From: Psychrobacter sp. APC 3426
GTDB lineage: Bacteria; Pseudomonadota; Gammaproteobacteria; Pseudomonadales; Moraxellaceae
NCBI RefSeq assembly: GCF_030408035.1
Contig: NZ_JASDCF010000005.1
Location: forward strand, 62,001-126,000
DNA: 64,000 bases
Direction of reading: 5' to 3'
The notes beneath the pieces are model-generated. The model saw nothing but the letters and a program-made list of their open reading frames with translations. It did no database searches and was not told the origin of the DNA. Positions 13,436-23,375 of this stretch are shown piece by piece (the first letter of the stretch is position 1; every line of letters starts with the position of its first letter). The position numbers and the translations under genes were made by a program.

Positions 13436-14452
13436 TTACCCTTCATAGTCACGCACTTGGTTGCGCAGCTGCTGCTTGTATTCAGGGGTGATTGGTTCGT
13501 TTTCTTCATCAAGCATAATGGCATCTAAATCACTTGCCATCATATAAGCAATACTCATCATGCTGTCGAAACTGCGCAATGCTTGCGGATGCGGCAAAGA
13601 TAAGAACACCACCAGCCCGTTATAAGTATTGGTCGCTACACTGTGCGGATCAAAAGGTGCGATACCACTGTCAGTGATACCCATCATGCTAAACCACAGC
13701 ATACCGGTGCCGTCTTTTTGCTCATAACGATGGAACATATTCATCGCGCCATAACGCAAACCGTACTTATCAATCAATGCCAACAAGTCACGACCGCGAA
13801 TAATGGCAGTTGGGCGATCACGATATTGGTGTGGCAAAATAGTGATATTGATGTTGTCTTTGGCGTTGATGAGTGGACCGTTTTGCGCTTCATCGACTGG
13901 CTCTGACAGATGCTGATCAAGAATCGGGCTATTGTCATTAAAGCTTGGCTCTTCTGCCATATCAATCGACGGCATCAAATTGTCAGTCGCTGATACCAGA
14001 GTAGAGAACGCATCAGGCTCTTGCTCGATATTCAGTTGCCCAGCAGTTTCGACAAACTCAGCGTTATCACTACGCAATTGCTCATCTTGCCAACGTGCAT
14101 AATCTGTATCATCCATCATGTCATTATCATCGTGACTGATGTTGTCCTGCCCAGCGCTGAGCTGTGTATTAACATTGGTATGCGTTTGAGTTAATGGCTC
14201 TTCTTCAACGACAGCATCCAAATAGCTGCGATCGGGAGCAATGCTCGTTTCGCCTGCGACCGTATCGTCCAAGTCTGGCTGATCAACGATATTTCGCTCG
14301 TGGCGCGGTATGATTGGAATACCGTTCTTATCATAATTGACCGCAGCAGTCTCAGCAGTGTTGCGACGCTTAAAGCTACGAATGACCATAAACAGGCCTG
14401 CAAGCACAATAAATGCAGCAATGGCAATCAATACAAACTGAATAGCGGTCAT
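13436..14452 (-). CDS. zipA: Cell division protein ZipA
   Basis: Anchors FtsZ to the inner membrane during septum formation. The 338-residue protein has the ZipA layout: an N-terminal membrane anchor (residues 4-25), a basic patch, a long acidic/Gln-rich linker (about 35-200), and a C-terminal FtsZ-binding domain (about 205-335, including ALIDKYGLRYGAMNMFHRYE). It sits between smc and ligA, the classic smc-zipA-ligA order. The 217 bases separating it from the end of smc may hold a promoter. Confidence 0.93.
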   Translation of the reverse strand: MTAIQFVLIAIAAFIVLAGLFMVIRSFKRRNTAETAAVNYDKNGIPIIPRHERNIVDQPDLDDTVAGETSIAPDRSYLDAVVEEEPLTQTHTNVNTQLSAGQDNISHDDNDMMDDTDYARWQDEQLRSDNAEFVETAGQLNIEQEPDAFSTLVSATDNLMPSIDMAEEPSFNDNSPILDQHLSEPVDEAQNGPLINAKDNINITILPHQYRDRPTAIIRGRDLLALIDKYGLRYGAMNMFHRYEQKDGTGMLWFSMMGITDSGIAPFDPHSVATNTYNGLVVFLSLPHPQALRSFDSMMSIAYMMASDLDAIMLDEENEPITPEYKQQLRNQVRDYEG

Positions 14453-14669
14453 GAGAAATACATCCTAATATATGACAAAAGGGAATACATAAGAGGCTAC
14501 AAATGGCAATAGTCTAGCATGGCTAACGGTTATCGTCACCATATAGTAGCCGTTTATAGTGTGCTATTTATTATCGCAGTTATCAGCATAAATGTTGTTA
14601 TATCAACGTTAACATCATCATTCGCTATCATTGTTCGTTATTTACATGCCATAATCTCAATCACTTTTG

Positions 14670-17600
14670 TTAACTATCAATATAGCTTGCCGCCTCATCG
14701 AGTGAGACACTGACCAAAGTAGAAATGCCTGCGTTCGGCATCGTAATACCCTTAAGCTCATCGGCAATCTGCATCGTCAGCTTATTATGGCTGATAAAAA
14801 TAAACTGCAAGTCGTCTGCTAACTCATGAATCAAACTGGTAAAGCGAGCAACGTTGGCATCATCAAGCGGCGCATCGACTTCATCAAGCACACAAAACGG
14901 TGCAGGATGCTGCTTAAATATCGCAAAAATTAAACTTAGCGCGGTCAAGGTTTTCTCACCACCGGAAAGTACAGCAAGGCGACTATTACGTTTGCCCTTT
15001 GGTTGTGCCATTAAAGTCAGCCCTGCCCGCCACTGTTCTGATTTTGGCGCATTAGCAGGCATATCGTCAGTATTGAGGGTTAAGCTTGCTTGCCCGCCAC
15101 CAAAGACTTTGGCAAATAAATTGGCAAGCTCGCTATTGACCGCCTCAAGCGTCTGCATAAATAGCGTTTTGGTAGTCTCATCAATCGAGGCAATCGCCTC
15201 CGTTAACGTCTCCATACTGGCAGCAATATCTTCTGTCTGCTGCGCCAGCGGTTCTAAACGCTCATTGACCTCAGCCAGTTCTGCCACCGCGGCAAGATTG
15301 ACCGCGCCAATTTTACTTAACTGCTGGTCAAGCTTAGCATGCTCACTCTCAAGCTCAGCTATTTTTTCTGGGCGTACACGGCGATCATGGGCGATAAAGT
15401 CCGCTAATAAATTTGAGACACTAATCGGTTGCTGTGGTAACTCTTTATCAGTTTTATATCTATGCCTAATGCCATAGTAAGCTTCTAAAGCCTCTTGCGT
15501 ATGAGTACTGGCATCTTCTAGACGTGCCGCGCTTAATGCCAGCTCGGTAGCGTGATGTGCAAGCTTGCTTTGCTGAGTCTGCAATGACTGTTGTAGCGTA
15601 TCTACCTCTATCTGCTGCTGACTATATTCCTCTTTGAGAGCCGTTAATGTCGTCTCACGTTCTGCCAATACTGTCTGCTGTTCATCGCGTGCTGTCTGCG
15701 CTGTGTGCAATGCTGCTTGCAGTGCTGGCAGTTTGTTTTGCTGCTGCTCATGACGCACCTTTAGACTTCGCTCGTTTTGTAGTGACTTACCATGTTGCTC
15801 ACTCGCACGGGCAAGACTACTAACGCTATGCTCTAAACGCATCTCGCTTTGTTGAATACCAAGTTGCAATGCTTGCCAAGCGTCATCATCTGCCTGACGT
15901 GTGCGGGTAAGCTCACTACGTTCGGACTGCAACTGCTGACTCAATGTCCGAGCATCCGCTATTTGTGGAGTCAGCGCCGCTATCTCACTTTGAATACGCT
16001 GTTGCTCATGATTGAGGGCTTGCAACTCTTGCTCAAGCTCTTGTTGCTCTTGCTCAAGGGCTTCTTTGTCAGCATTTAGACGCTGGCTGTCTGCTTGTAG
16101 ACGTTCAGCGTTGGCGCGCTGAGTGGTAAGCTGCTGCTGGTATTGATGCTTATCGCGGGTTAATTGCTCCGCTTGAGCGCGAGTTTCTTCTAAGCTGATC
16201 GTTAACGCATCGTAGTTACGCTGGTTATTAGCGATAGTCTTTTGCTGCTCTTGTATTTTGGTTTCAAACTCATCAAGCAAATCTTCTAACGCTTGTAGAC
16301 GGCTGCGCTGCTGTAAACGCTGGCTTAAGAATTGACTATTGCTATCGTTTTGACCATCTTGCGCACCAATAAACTTACTGAGATTAATCGTACCCTGACA
16401 ACTGATAATCCAGCCGTCCGAGGTTAGCAGAATTGCTGATGATGGTAATATTTTCAGAATATCAGCGAGCGCTTCAAGTGTCTGCTTATTAGTAGCGTCA
16501 GATTGTGCGACATATAAATAACATTGCTGCCAAAGCGCTAAGTTAGGTGCAGTAATCAGCTCTGATAAAGACAGTACTGTATCAGTCAAACTGTCAGGCA
16601 ATTCGCTAACAAATAAATTATCTTTAACCTCACTTTGCTTAGCAGATAGCCACAGGCTATGGCCTGTTTCTATTGAAGAACTCTCTTCTCTATTACTACG
16701 CTCATTTTGTGCAGTCTGATAAGTAAACAAATGCGTTAAGTCATGCTCAAGCGCTTGCCATAAGCTATCGGCTGTTTGAGAGTCATCATTAATCTTTTCA
16801 CTGCTAGTTTGGTTAGAAACCAGCACATGACTATCGAGCCATAACGCCATTACGCTATCGAGTAACTCTGCGTGCTGCTGACCTTTCGCGCTTAACTCAA
16901 TCTGCTCACGTAAGGTGGTGATAGCTAAGTCATTATAGTCGTTGGCTATTTCATTTTCTAAATCAGTTTTTACATTAGCAGACTGTTGCGACTTTGGCAT
17001 GGGTTTAGGATGTAATATCTGATGTAGAGTATCGTACTCACCTGCTAAAACTGCGTGACGTTTTTCATCCTCGCTCAACTCGCGTTGCTGCATGTTCAAG
17101 CGTTGTTGTAAATCATGGGCTTGCGGTTGTAGTTTAGACAGTCGTTCATCAACGCTATCTTGTTGACGCTCAATCTGCTGCAACTGTTTATTTAGCTCAG
17201 TCACTTGCGTCTCTAATGTGCGCTGCAAATTGTTCGCATCAGCCTGCTCTTGTCCATTACCATCAGCCCTGTCAGTATTGGCAGCTGGTGCTAGTGACTG
17301 TTGTAGTTGCTGCCATAGACTCTGCCAGTTTTGCTGGCGACGCTGCCATTTATCATAGTTTTGCTGATGCCGTTTTTGCGCTTGGCTATTAATCGCTTGC
17401 TGCTGCTCAAGTGCACGCGCATTATCTTGCAGGCGTGACAGATTATTTTGCGCATCATGGTAGGCGCGCTGTAATGGTTGCTCGTTGCGTTTATGCGAAT
17501 CGCGTTTATTGGTTAACTCGCTAAGCTGTGGGCGCAAGCCTTCTAGCACATTATGCTGCTCAGCCTGCTCGGTTTTTAAGCGCTCAATTTCATCGACTGC

Positions 17601-18599
17601 TTGCTCACGCTGCTGCTCTAAACTAACTAGCTGCTGCTCAATGACGGCGAGCTGCGACGTTGCATCACTGAGCTGGTGCTCAGCTTGTTGATAGCTTAGC
17701 TGCTGCTGATAATGTGCACTTTGAGCATCATCTTTTAGCCACTGCTCTTGATTGATATGGGCAGCAAGCTTATCTTGTTTGGCTTTTAGAGTCTCATAGC
17801 TGGCTTGTAGTGTGGCGACCTCATTAGCGCTACGTTCATGGGCGATTTTTTGCTGCTGCTGGTTATGCTTAGCTTGATACAGTTGCTGAATGGCAAGTTG
17901 CTGCTTGATATCAGCAAGTGTTAACGCTAGCTCTTCGTAACGCTGAGCGCTTTCTGCTTGCTTAGATAACCGTTTTTGCTGGCTAATCAGCTCGCTTTGC
18001 ATATCATGCAGACGTGCTAAATTATCTTTAGTTTTCTCTAGCTTTTTTTGCGTTTCTTCGCGGCGCGCTTGATAACGCGAAACCCCTGCCGCCTCTTCGA
18101 TAAACTCTCGCAGCTGCATGGGGCTAGATTCAACAATTCGCCCAATCATACCTTGTTCGATAACCGCATAACTGCGCGCGCCAAGCCCAGTTCCCAAGAA
18201 CACATCAACTACATCACGGCGACGGCAGCGCGTGCCATTGATAAAGTAGTCTGAGCGTCCTTCCTTATTTACCTGTCGGCGTACTGACAGCTCTTGATAG
18301 AGATTGAATTCATGGCGAATACCCGTCTGTTCATCTTGCGTATGCTCAAAAGTAAGCTCGACACTGGCAACACTTTTGGCGGATTTGTCTTGCGTGCCGG
18401 CAAAGATGACATCACTCATAGCTCCGCCACGTAACTGCTTGGCAGAGGTCTCACCCAGCACCCAGCGAATGGCATCAATCACGTTGGATTTGCCACAGCC
18501 GTTCGGCCCGACAATGGCAGTGATACCATGACGGAAGGTAAAAGTCGTTGGATTGGCAAAGGATTTAAAACCTGCCAGCTTTAGAGATTTTAGGCGCAT
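14670..18599 (-). CDS. smc: Chromosome segregation ATPase SMC
   Basis: Organises and segregates the chromosome. At the N-terminus is the Walker A motif GPNGCGKSNVIDA (about residues 31-43), followed by a long coiled coil, a hinge region (about 520-760), a second coiled coil, and the C-terminal ABC signature LSGGEKTLTALSL with Walker B CVLDEVDAPLDDAN. At 1309 residues it is longer than the usual 1150-1200. The extra length lies mainly in the hinge area, which has Ser/Asn/Glu-rich stretches (around residues 535-560 and 610-660). I start at the ATG at 18599; a TTG precedes it in frame. It heads the smc-zipA-ligA group. Confidence 0.95.
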   Translation of the reverse strand: MRLKSLKLAGFKSFANPTTFTFRHGITAIVGPNGCGKSNVIDAIRWVLGETSAKQLRGGAMSDVIFAGTQDKSAKSVASVELTFEHTQDEQTGIRHEFNLYQELSVRRQVNKEGRSDYFINGTRCRRRDVVDVFLGTGLGARSYAVIEQGMIGRIVESSPMQLREFIEEAAGVSRYQARREETQKKLEKTKDNLARLHDMQSELISQQKRLSKQAESAQRYEELALTLADIKQQLAIQQLYQAKHNQQQQKIAHERSANEVATLQASYETLKAKQDKLAAHINQEQWLKDDAQSAHYQQQLSYQQAEHQLSDATSQLAVIEQQLVSLEQQREQAVDEIERLKTEQAEQHNVLEGLRPQLSELTNKRDSHKRNEQPLQRAYHDAQNNLSRLQDNARALEQQQAINSQAQKRHQQNYDKWQRRQQNWQSLWQQLQQSLAPAANTDRADGNGQEQADANNLQRTLETQVTELNKQLQQIERQQDSVDERLSKLQPQAHDLQQRLNMQQRELSEDEKRHAVLAGEYDTLHQILHPKPMPKSQQSANVKTDLENEIANDYNDLAITTLREQIELSAKGQQHAELLDSVMALWLDSHVLVSNQTSSEKINDDSQTADSLWQALEHDLTHLFTYQTAQNERSNREESSSIETGHSLWLSAKQSEVKDNLFVSELPDSLTDTVLSLSELITAPNLALWQQCYLYVAQSDATNKQTLEALADILKILPSSAILLTSDGWIISCQGTINLSKFIGAQDGQNDSNSQFLSQRLQQRSRLQALEDLLDEFETKIQEQQKTIANNQRNYDALTISLEETRAQAEQLTRDKHQYQQQLTTQRANAERLQADSQRLNADKEALEQEQQELEQELQALNHEQQRIQSEIAALTPQIADARTLSQQLQSERSELTRTRQADDDAWQALQLGIQQSEMRLEHSVSSLARASEQHGKSLQNERSLKVRHEQQQNKLPALQAALHTAQTARDEQQTVLAERETTLTALKEEYSQQQIEVDTLQQSLQTQQSKLAHHATELALSAARLEDASTHTQEALEAYYGIRHRYKTDKELPQQPISVSNLLADFIAHDRRVRPEKIAELESEHAKLDQQLSKIGAVNLAAVAELAEVNERLEPLAQQTEDIAASMETLTEAIASIDETTKTLFMQTLEAVNSELANLFAKVFGGGQASLTLNTDDMPANAPKSEQWRAGLTLMAQPKGKRNSRLAVLSGGEKTLTALSLIFAIFKQHPAPFCVLDEVDAPLDDANVARFTSLIHELADDLQFIFISHNKLTMQIADELKGITMPNAGISTLVSVSLDEAASYIDS

Positions 18600-18708
18600 C
18601 AATAATCAATAAACTTAGCGAAAACAGGCGGCTATTCTACCTGAAATTGTGACGAGTTTTTAGAGTTTGTGAGGAATGCTATAATATGTTCACTTTAAAA
18701 AGTATATA

Positions 18709-18788
18709 GTGCTACTGGGATGAATTTTGTGTAGCCTCTGGATTGACGAAGTCGCACAGCAAGCAAGGAAAATTTATACCAGTAGCAC
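18709..18788. repeat. Dispersed imperfect palindrome, copy A
   Basis: An 80-bp element bounded by the perfect inverted repeat GTGCTACTGG (18709-18718) and CCAGTAGCAC (18779-18788). The inner part reads TAGCCTCTGG...ACAGCAAGCAAGGAAAATTT. Related copies lie at 21972-22048 and 27521-27594, all between genes. It occupies most of the gap between smc and the following DUF4298-like gene. Confidence 0.75.
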
Positions 18789-18876
18789 ATTCAAATCTAT
18801 ATACTAGTTTTATTTCAATTCATTATATGATACTGCTCAAAAGCTAAATTATTAATCACTAAAAAAGAGAATTAAA

Positions 18877-19176
18877 ATGGCAGAATATAACCCGCAAGAA
18901 CTACAACAAAAATATGAAGAATGGTGTGAGCTACATCGTAAACAGCTTGAGGCGCAACAGCAGTTCTTAAAAGCTGAAGCATTGCAAAACGAATTAAAAG
19001 ACTACTATCTAAATCCGCAATGGATGACAGATCGTGAAGCGGATCTGCCAATTGAACACTCAGGTAAAGAGTACTCAATCTTTAGTGAAGATGCGCTTTG
19101 GAGTATGCTCAGCGACCATAGTGAGTTAGCAAGAAAGTGGATGCGTCTGGGGCTGGATGCGATTGATAAGAAATAA
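18877..19176 (+). CDS. DUF4298-like protein
   Basis: A 99-residue cytoplasmic protein. The N-terminal half is a charged, coiled-coil-prone helix. The second half (NELKDYYLNPQWMTDREAD, then FSEDALWSMLSDHSELARKW) resembles the DUF4298 pattern of an 'xxYYxSxxWxxDxEAD' core followed by 'LSEDAxxxLL'. Function is unknown. AAGAGAA lies before the ATG. The gene is convergent with the TauE-type permease, whose stop codon is 2 bases away. Confidence 0.72.
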   Translation: MAEYNPQELQQKYEEWCELHRKQLEAQQQFLKAEALQNELKDYYLNPQWMTDREADLPIEHSGKEYSIFSEDALWSMLSDHSELARKWMRLGLDAIDKK

Positions 19177-19177
19177 C

Positions 19178-19981
19178 TTAAATCACCCCAATCCCACTTA
19201 ACAATAACTGCCCACCTACAAATAATAACAACACCCCAAAAGCACGCTTAAGTGTTAGCGCAGGTAATACATGGGCAAGCTTGGCACCGACTTTTGCCAT
19301 AGCGAAGCTGACAACGGAAATACATAAAAACCCACTAATATGTACAAAGCCTATTGTACCTTCAGGCAGGTTGACCATATCTTGACCGAACCATGCAAAT
19401 CCTGCTGCGCCAGCCAATGCAATCGGCAGGCCACAAGCAGCTGAAGTGCCGACTGCTTGCTTCATCGGTAGTCCAGCCCAATTTAAAAATGGTACGGTCA
19501 AGCTACCACCGCCAATTCCGAAGATAGACGACGCCATCCCAATCCCTGTACCCGCACCAAACTGCACACCAGCGGACGGTAACGGCTTACCTAGCTGCTC
19601 TTTGTTAGAAAAGAACAACATCTTTAAAGCAACCAATAACGCCCCGACACCGATGATGGCTTGCAATACCTTACCGTCAATCATGTCAGCAACACCCGCG
19701 CCAACGAGGCTACCGATGACCAAGCCCAACGCCATTTTTCGCCATACTTCCCAGCGTACACCGCCGCGCTTATTATGCGCCGTGAGTGAGCTAATAGAAG
19801 TCACTACAATGGTCGCAAGTGAGGTACCAACTGCCAAATGGGTCACCACTTCAGGAGGAAAATGATACGCAGTAAAAATCCATACCAATGCTGGCACGAT
19901 AATCATGCCGCCACCGACGCCAAACAAACCTGCACTGACCCCAGCAAACGCCCCTGCAATGACAAACCACACATATAACAT
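19178..19981 (-). CDS. TauE/SafE-family sulfite exporter-like permease
   Basis: A 267-residue membrane protein with about eight hydrophobic segments. It has the two internally repeated halves typical of TauE/SafE (formerly DUF81), including GVSAGLFGVGGGMIIVPALV near residue 15 and a matching IGMASSIFGIGGGSLTVPFL near residue 150. The family moves sulfite, sulfoacetate or other anions across the inner membrane; the substrate here is unknown. It ends 2 bases from the stop of the convergent gene upstream. Confidence 0.88.
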   Translation of the reverse strand: MLYVWFVIAGAFAGVSAGLFGVGGGMIIVPALVWIFTAYHFPPEVVTHLAVGTSLATIVVTSISSLTAHNKRGGVRWEVWRKMALGLVIGSLVGAGVADMIDGKVLQAIIGVGALLVALKMLFFSNKEQLGKPLPSAGVQFGAGTGIGMASSIFGIGGGSLTVPFLNWAGLPMKQAVGTSAACGLPIALAGAAGFAWFGQDMVNLPEGTIGFVHISGFLCISVVSFAMAKVGAKLAHVLPALTLKRAFGVLLLFVGGQLLLSGIGVI

Positions 19982-20156
19982 AGCTCTACCTTTTATTATG
20001 GTTATTTTTAGATGATAATAACCAGCGCCTGCGCGTCATTAGCATCTAAGTCGTGACAATTCTGCCGATGGCTGTCATTCTTAAAATTGCCTTAGTATAT
20101 CAAATGCTATCTTAAAGACTCGATTAAACCTTATATGAACTACAGCGACTAAATTT

Positions 20157-21107
20157 ATGCCGTTATCTATATCTATGCCGTCACCAGCCAATTACTCTGT
20201 CCATTTACCTGAGCTTACCCATCGTCATGTGACCAGCAGCGCCTCTACCAATAGTGAGCTGATAGACGCTGTGCAAGATGCTACGCTTGACGCTACTGAG
20301 TTGCATTTATTAACGGCTGAGACCCAAAGCGCAGGACGTGGACAGCGCGGTCGTTCATGGCAATCACCGCGCGGCAATGTCTACTTGTCGTTATACCATC
20401 CAGTACACATGCCGATTAGCGGTTTACTATCGCTGATTATCGGCGTTGAGTTGGCAAAAATGCCCGTTATCCAAATGCTGAATGAGCAATTACGCGCGCA
20501 AGGTTTAGTCCCTATTGGCGTAAAATGGGCCAATGACTTGGGCTTTTATCAAAATTTACCTGAAGCAGATAAAGCTGAACCAGACACACAAATTATTCAA
20601 TTTAATAAGCTTGCTGGTATTTTAATTGAACCTGTGTGGAAGGCAGGAAAATTGGTTGGCGTGGTCATGGGCGTTGGACTTAATGTACAAGCTGCGCCAA
20701 AACTAACCACGCAGACTTGCGAAGGCATGAGCTATCAAGCCATTAGCTTACAAGATATTTATGGAATGCTAGCGTCAGATAACGCGAACACTCTACCAAC
20801 CTTACAAACGTTTTATCAACAAATTAGTGAAGCGTTATTGGCGGCTATGACGCGCTTTGAGCATTTTGATATAGAAAGACCCACTGGGCATACCTACTAT
20901 CTGGATGGCTTTTTGCAAGAGTTTGCAACGATGGATGCACTGGCAGGTCTGCGATTACGTGTCACCCAAGACCATGATGATAATTCGCATGTAATCACTG
21001 GTGACGCCTGCAGTATTGATACAAACGGCTGTTTGCAATTGCGTGAAGATAACGGTAAGATTTCTGCGCTTTTTACCGGTCGTATTGATGTGATTCGTGA
21101 GGCGTAG
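20157..21107 (+). CDS. birA: Biotin--[acetyl-CoA carboxylase] ligase
   Basis: Activates biotin to biotinyl-5'-AMP and attaches it to lysines of biotin carrier proteins. The catalytic domain shows ETQSAGRGQRGRSWQSPRGN (about residues 59-78), the active lysine in NKLAGILIE, and the SH3-like C-terminal part. The N-terminal winged-helix repressor domain of E. coli BirA is absent, so this is a ligase only. A poorly conserved insertion lies near residues 125-155. coaX follows 37 bases later. Its substrates in this window include the biotin subunit of methylcrotonyl-CoA carboxylase (24333-26444). Confidence 0.93.
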   Translation: MPLSISMPSPANYSVHLPELTHRHVTSSASTNSELIDAVQDATLDATELHLLTAETQSAGRGQRGRSWQSPRGNVYLSLYHPVHMPISGLLSLIIGVELAKMPVIQMLNEQLRAQGLVPIGVKWANDLGFYQNLPEADKAEPDTQIIQFNKLAGILIEPVWKAGKLVGVVMGVGLNVQAAPKLTTQTCEGMSYQAISLQDIYGMLASDNANTLPTLQTFYQQISEALLAAMTRFEHFDIERPTGHTYYLDGFLQEFATMDALAGLRLRVTQDHDDNSHVITGDACSIDTNGCLQLREDNGKISALFTGRIDVIREA

Positions 21108-21144
21108 AACACATACTTAACGAGCACCATATAAAGGGATTTTT

Positions 21145-21873
21145 ATGCTCTGGTTAGATCTTGGCAATACCCGTCTAAAATACTGGCTCACTGATGATAT
21201 CGGCCAGATAGTCGCGCACGATGCCAAGCAGCATTTGCAAGCGCCTGCCGAATTACTCATGGGTCTAACTGATCGCTTTGAGCGTTATGCGCCTGACTTT
21301 ATCGGTATATCGTCTGTACTAGGTGACGAGCTCAACGTAAAAGTATCAGAGACCTTGAGTCGTCTAGATATTCCGTTTGAGTTTGTCCATGTTGATGCTG
21401 AACATCCATTGATGCGTAGCGCCTACAACGACGAACAGCTCGGCTGTGATCGTTGGCTACAAATGCTAGGCGCAGTTGATAAGAAAAAGCGTCAATGCGT
21501 GATTGGCTGCGGTACAGCTGTAACGATTGATTTGATTGATCACGCTGAGCATTTAGGCGGTTATATTTTCCCAAGCATCTATCTGCAACGTGAATCCCTA
21601 TTCTCTGGTACCAAGCAAATCACCATCTCTAACGGTACGTTTGATAGCGTCAGTCAGGGAGTTACCACGCAAGATGCGGTCCATCGCGGGATATTATTAT
21701 CTATCGTTGGTGCCATCAATGAAATCAGTAACCGGCATCCAAACTTTGAGCTCATCATGACGGGTGGTGATGCTCATATCATTGCGCAACATATTAATCG
21801 TTCAGTGCGCCTGCGCGATGATTTATTATTAAATGGTTTGGCACGTTATTTTGATCATAGTAAACAGGCATGA
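21145..21873 (+). CDS. coaX: Type III pantothenate kinase
   Basis: Phosphorylates pantothenate in the first step of coenzyme A synthesis. The 242-residue protein shows the CoaX phosphate-binding start MLWLDLGNTRLKYW, the pantothenate/ATP motif GCGTAVTIDL (about residues 120-129), GGYIFPS, and a C-terminal TGGDA motif. AAGGGA precedes the ATG. It is the second gene of a birA-coaX pair and ends at a strong terminator. coaD, from the same pathway, lies at 2364-2882. Confidence 0.94.
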   Translation: MLWLDLGNTRLKYWLTDDIGQIVAHDAKQHLQAPAELLMGLTDRFERYAPDFIGISSVLGDELNVKVSETLSRLDIPFEFVHVDAEHPLMRSAYNDEQLGCDRWLQMLGAVDKKKRQCVIGCGTAVTIDLIDHAEHLGGYIFPSIYLQRESLFSGTKQITISNGTFDSVSQGVTTQDAVHRGILLSIVGAINEISNRHPNFELIMTGGDAHIIAQHINRSVRLRDDLLLNGLARYFDHSKQA

Positions 21874-21905
21874 CGACTGAAAAAATTTTATAAGCTAGAA
21901 ATAAA

Positions 21906-21940
21906 AAAAGCAGTACGTTTTAAGCGTACTGCTTTTTTGT
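21906..21940 (+). terminator. Rho-independent terminator of birA-coaX
   Basis: AAGCAGTACG/CGTACTGCTT with a 7-base TTTTAAG loop, followed by TTTT. A-runs on the left make it possibly bidirectional. Confidence 0.88.
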
Positions 21941-21971
21941 TATAGCCTGTTCGACTTCAAACCCATACAGA

Positions 21972-22048
21972 TTGCTAATGTGATGAGTTTTTCGCAGCCT
22001 CTGTCACGCCTGCGAACAGCAAGTAAGAAAAATTTAGCCCATTAGCAC
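21972..22048. repeat. Dispersed imperfect palindrome, copy B
   Basis: TTGCTAATGTGATGAGTTTTT at the left (from 21972) is an imperfect mirror of the right end AAAAATTTAGCCCATTAGCA (to 22047). The inner part, CGCAGCCTCTGTC...ACAGCAAGTAAG, matches copies A and C. It lies between coaX and liuA. Confidence 0.75.
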
Positions 22049-22108
22049 GAGGATATTAATGTATCGATTTTATTCTGAAATTAATATCTAACGAACCCTC
22101 GATAAGTT

Positions 22109-23296
22109 TTATTTAGTCTCGTTAAACAGCTCACGACCAACCAACATACGGCGAATCTCACTGGTACCTGCACCGATCTCATAGAGCTTAGCATCACGCC
22201 AGAAACGACCTAGAGGATACTCATTGGTATAGCCATTACCGCCGAAAATTTGAATGCCCTCGCCTGCCATCCAAGTGGCTTTTTCGGCACACCATAAAAT
22301 CACACTGGCGCAATCTTTACGCACTTCTCGACTATGACCTGCACCGCGCTGATCTAGCATATCGAGATTTTTACCAACGGTGTATAAGAAGCTACGTCCC
22401 GCTTGCAAGATGGTATACATGTCCGCGACTTTACCTTGAATGAGTTGGAACTCACCAATCGCTTGACCAAACTGCTTACGATCATGTATGTACGGAACAA
22501 CGTTATCCATCACCGCTTGCATGATACCGATAGGACCGGCAGCCAATACCGCGCGCTCGTAATCAAGCCCACTCATCAGTACTTTAACGCCTTCGTTGAG
22601 ACCGCCTAAGATATTCTCTTTAGGGACTTCAACATTATTAAAAGTCATCTCACCGGTATGACTACCGCGCATGCCGAGCTTATCGAGCTTTTGCGCTGTA
22701 CCAAAGCCTTCCATGCCTTTTTCAACGATAAATGCCGTCATGCCTTTCGCACCCATTTCTGGATTGGTCTTAGCATAAACCACCATTACATTAGCATCAG
22801 GACCATTGGTAATCCACATTTTGCTACCGTTTAGAATGTAGCTACCGTCTTTTTCTTCGGCTTTTAGCTTCATACTAACCACATCTGAGCCAGCACCGGT
22901 TTCACTCATCGCTAGCGCACCGATGAATTCACCACTGATGAGCTTAGGCAGATACTTTTGCTTTTGTTCCTCTGAGCCATTACGTTTGATTTGGTTGATA
23001 CATAGGTTTGAGTGCGCACCATAGCTCAGCGCTACAGAGGCAGAAGCACGGCTAATCTCTTCCATCGCGACCATATGAGCAACGTAACCCATGTTAGAGC
23101 CGCCGTACTCTTCAGGAACAGTGATACCATGCAAACCTAGGTCGCCCATTTTTTGCCATAAATCCATTGGGAACTCATCGCTGCTATCAATCTCAGCGGC
23201 ACGCGGGGCAATTTCTTTCGCCGCAAACTGCTGCACCACATCACGTAAAGCATCGATATCTTCGCCAAGCTGAAAGTTCAATCCAGGTAAACTCAT
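22109..23296 (-). CDS. liuA: Isovaleryl-CoA dehydrogenase
   Basis: Oxidises isovaleryl-CoA to 3-methylcrotonyl-CoA in leucine breakdown, passing electrons to ETF. The protein (395 residues) has the acyl-CoA dehydrogenase signatures [11 protein letters not shown] and, near the C-terminus, [13 protein letters not shown]. The catalytic Glu lies at position 247 in [14 protein letters not shown], the location specific to isovaleryl-CoA dehydrogenases. I start at the ATG at 23296 because AAGGA sits 6 bases upstream; an ATG two codons earlier overlaps that site. It is the last gene of the liu cluster, 79 bases after liuE. Confidence 0.94.
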   Translation of the reverse strand: MSLPGLNFQLGEDIDALRDVVQQFAAKEIAPRAAEIDSSDEFPMDLWQKMGDLGLHGITVPEEYGGSNMGYVAHMVAMEEISRASASVALSYGAHSNLCINQIKRNGSEEQKQKYLPKLISGEFIGALAMSETGAGSDVVSMKLKAEEKDGSYILNGSKMWITNGPDANVMVVYAKTNPEMGAKGMTAFIVEKGMEGFGTAQKLDKLGMRGSHTGEMTFNNVEVPKENILGGLNEGVKVLMSGLDYERAVLAAGPIGIMQAVMDNVVPYIHDRKQFGQAIGEFQLIQGKVADMYTILQAGRSFLYTVGKNLDMLDQRGAGHSREVRKDCASVILWCAEKATWMAGEGIQIFGGNGYTNEYPLGRFWRDAKLYEIGAGTSEIRRMLVGRELFNETK

Positions 23297-23375
23297 AACC
23301 ATTCCTTGTATTTTGATGTTTTAAATATTAAATGTTAATTTATCTTTAAAGCCATTATATTTTCAGCGCATTTAA

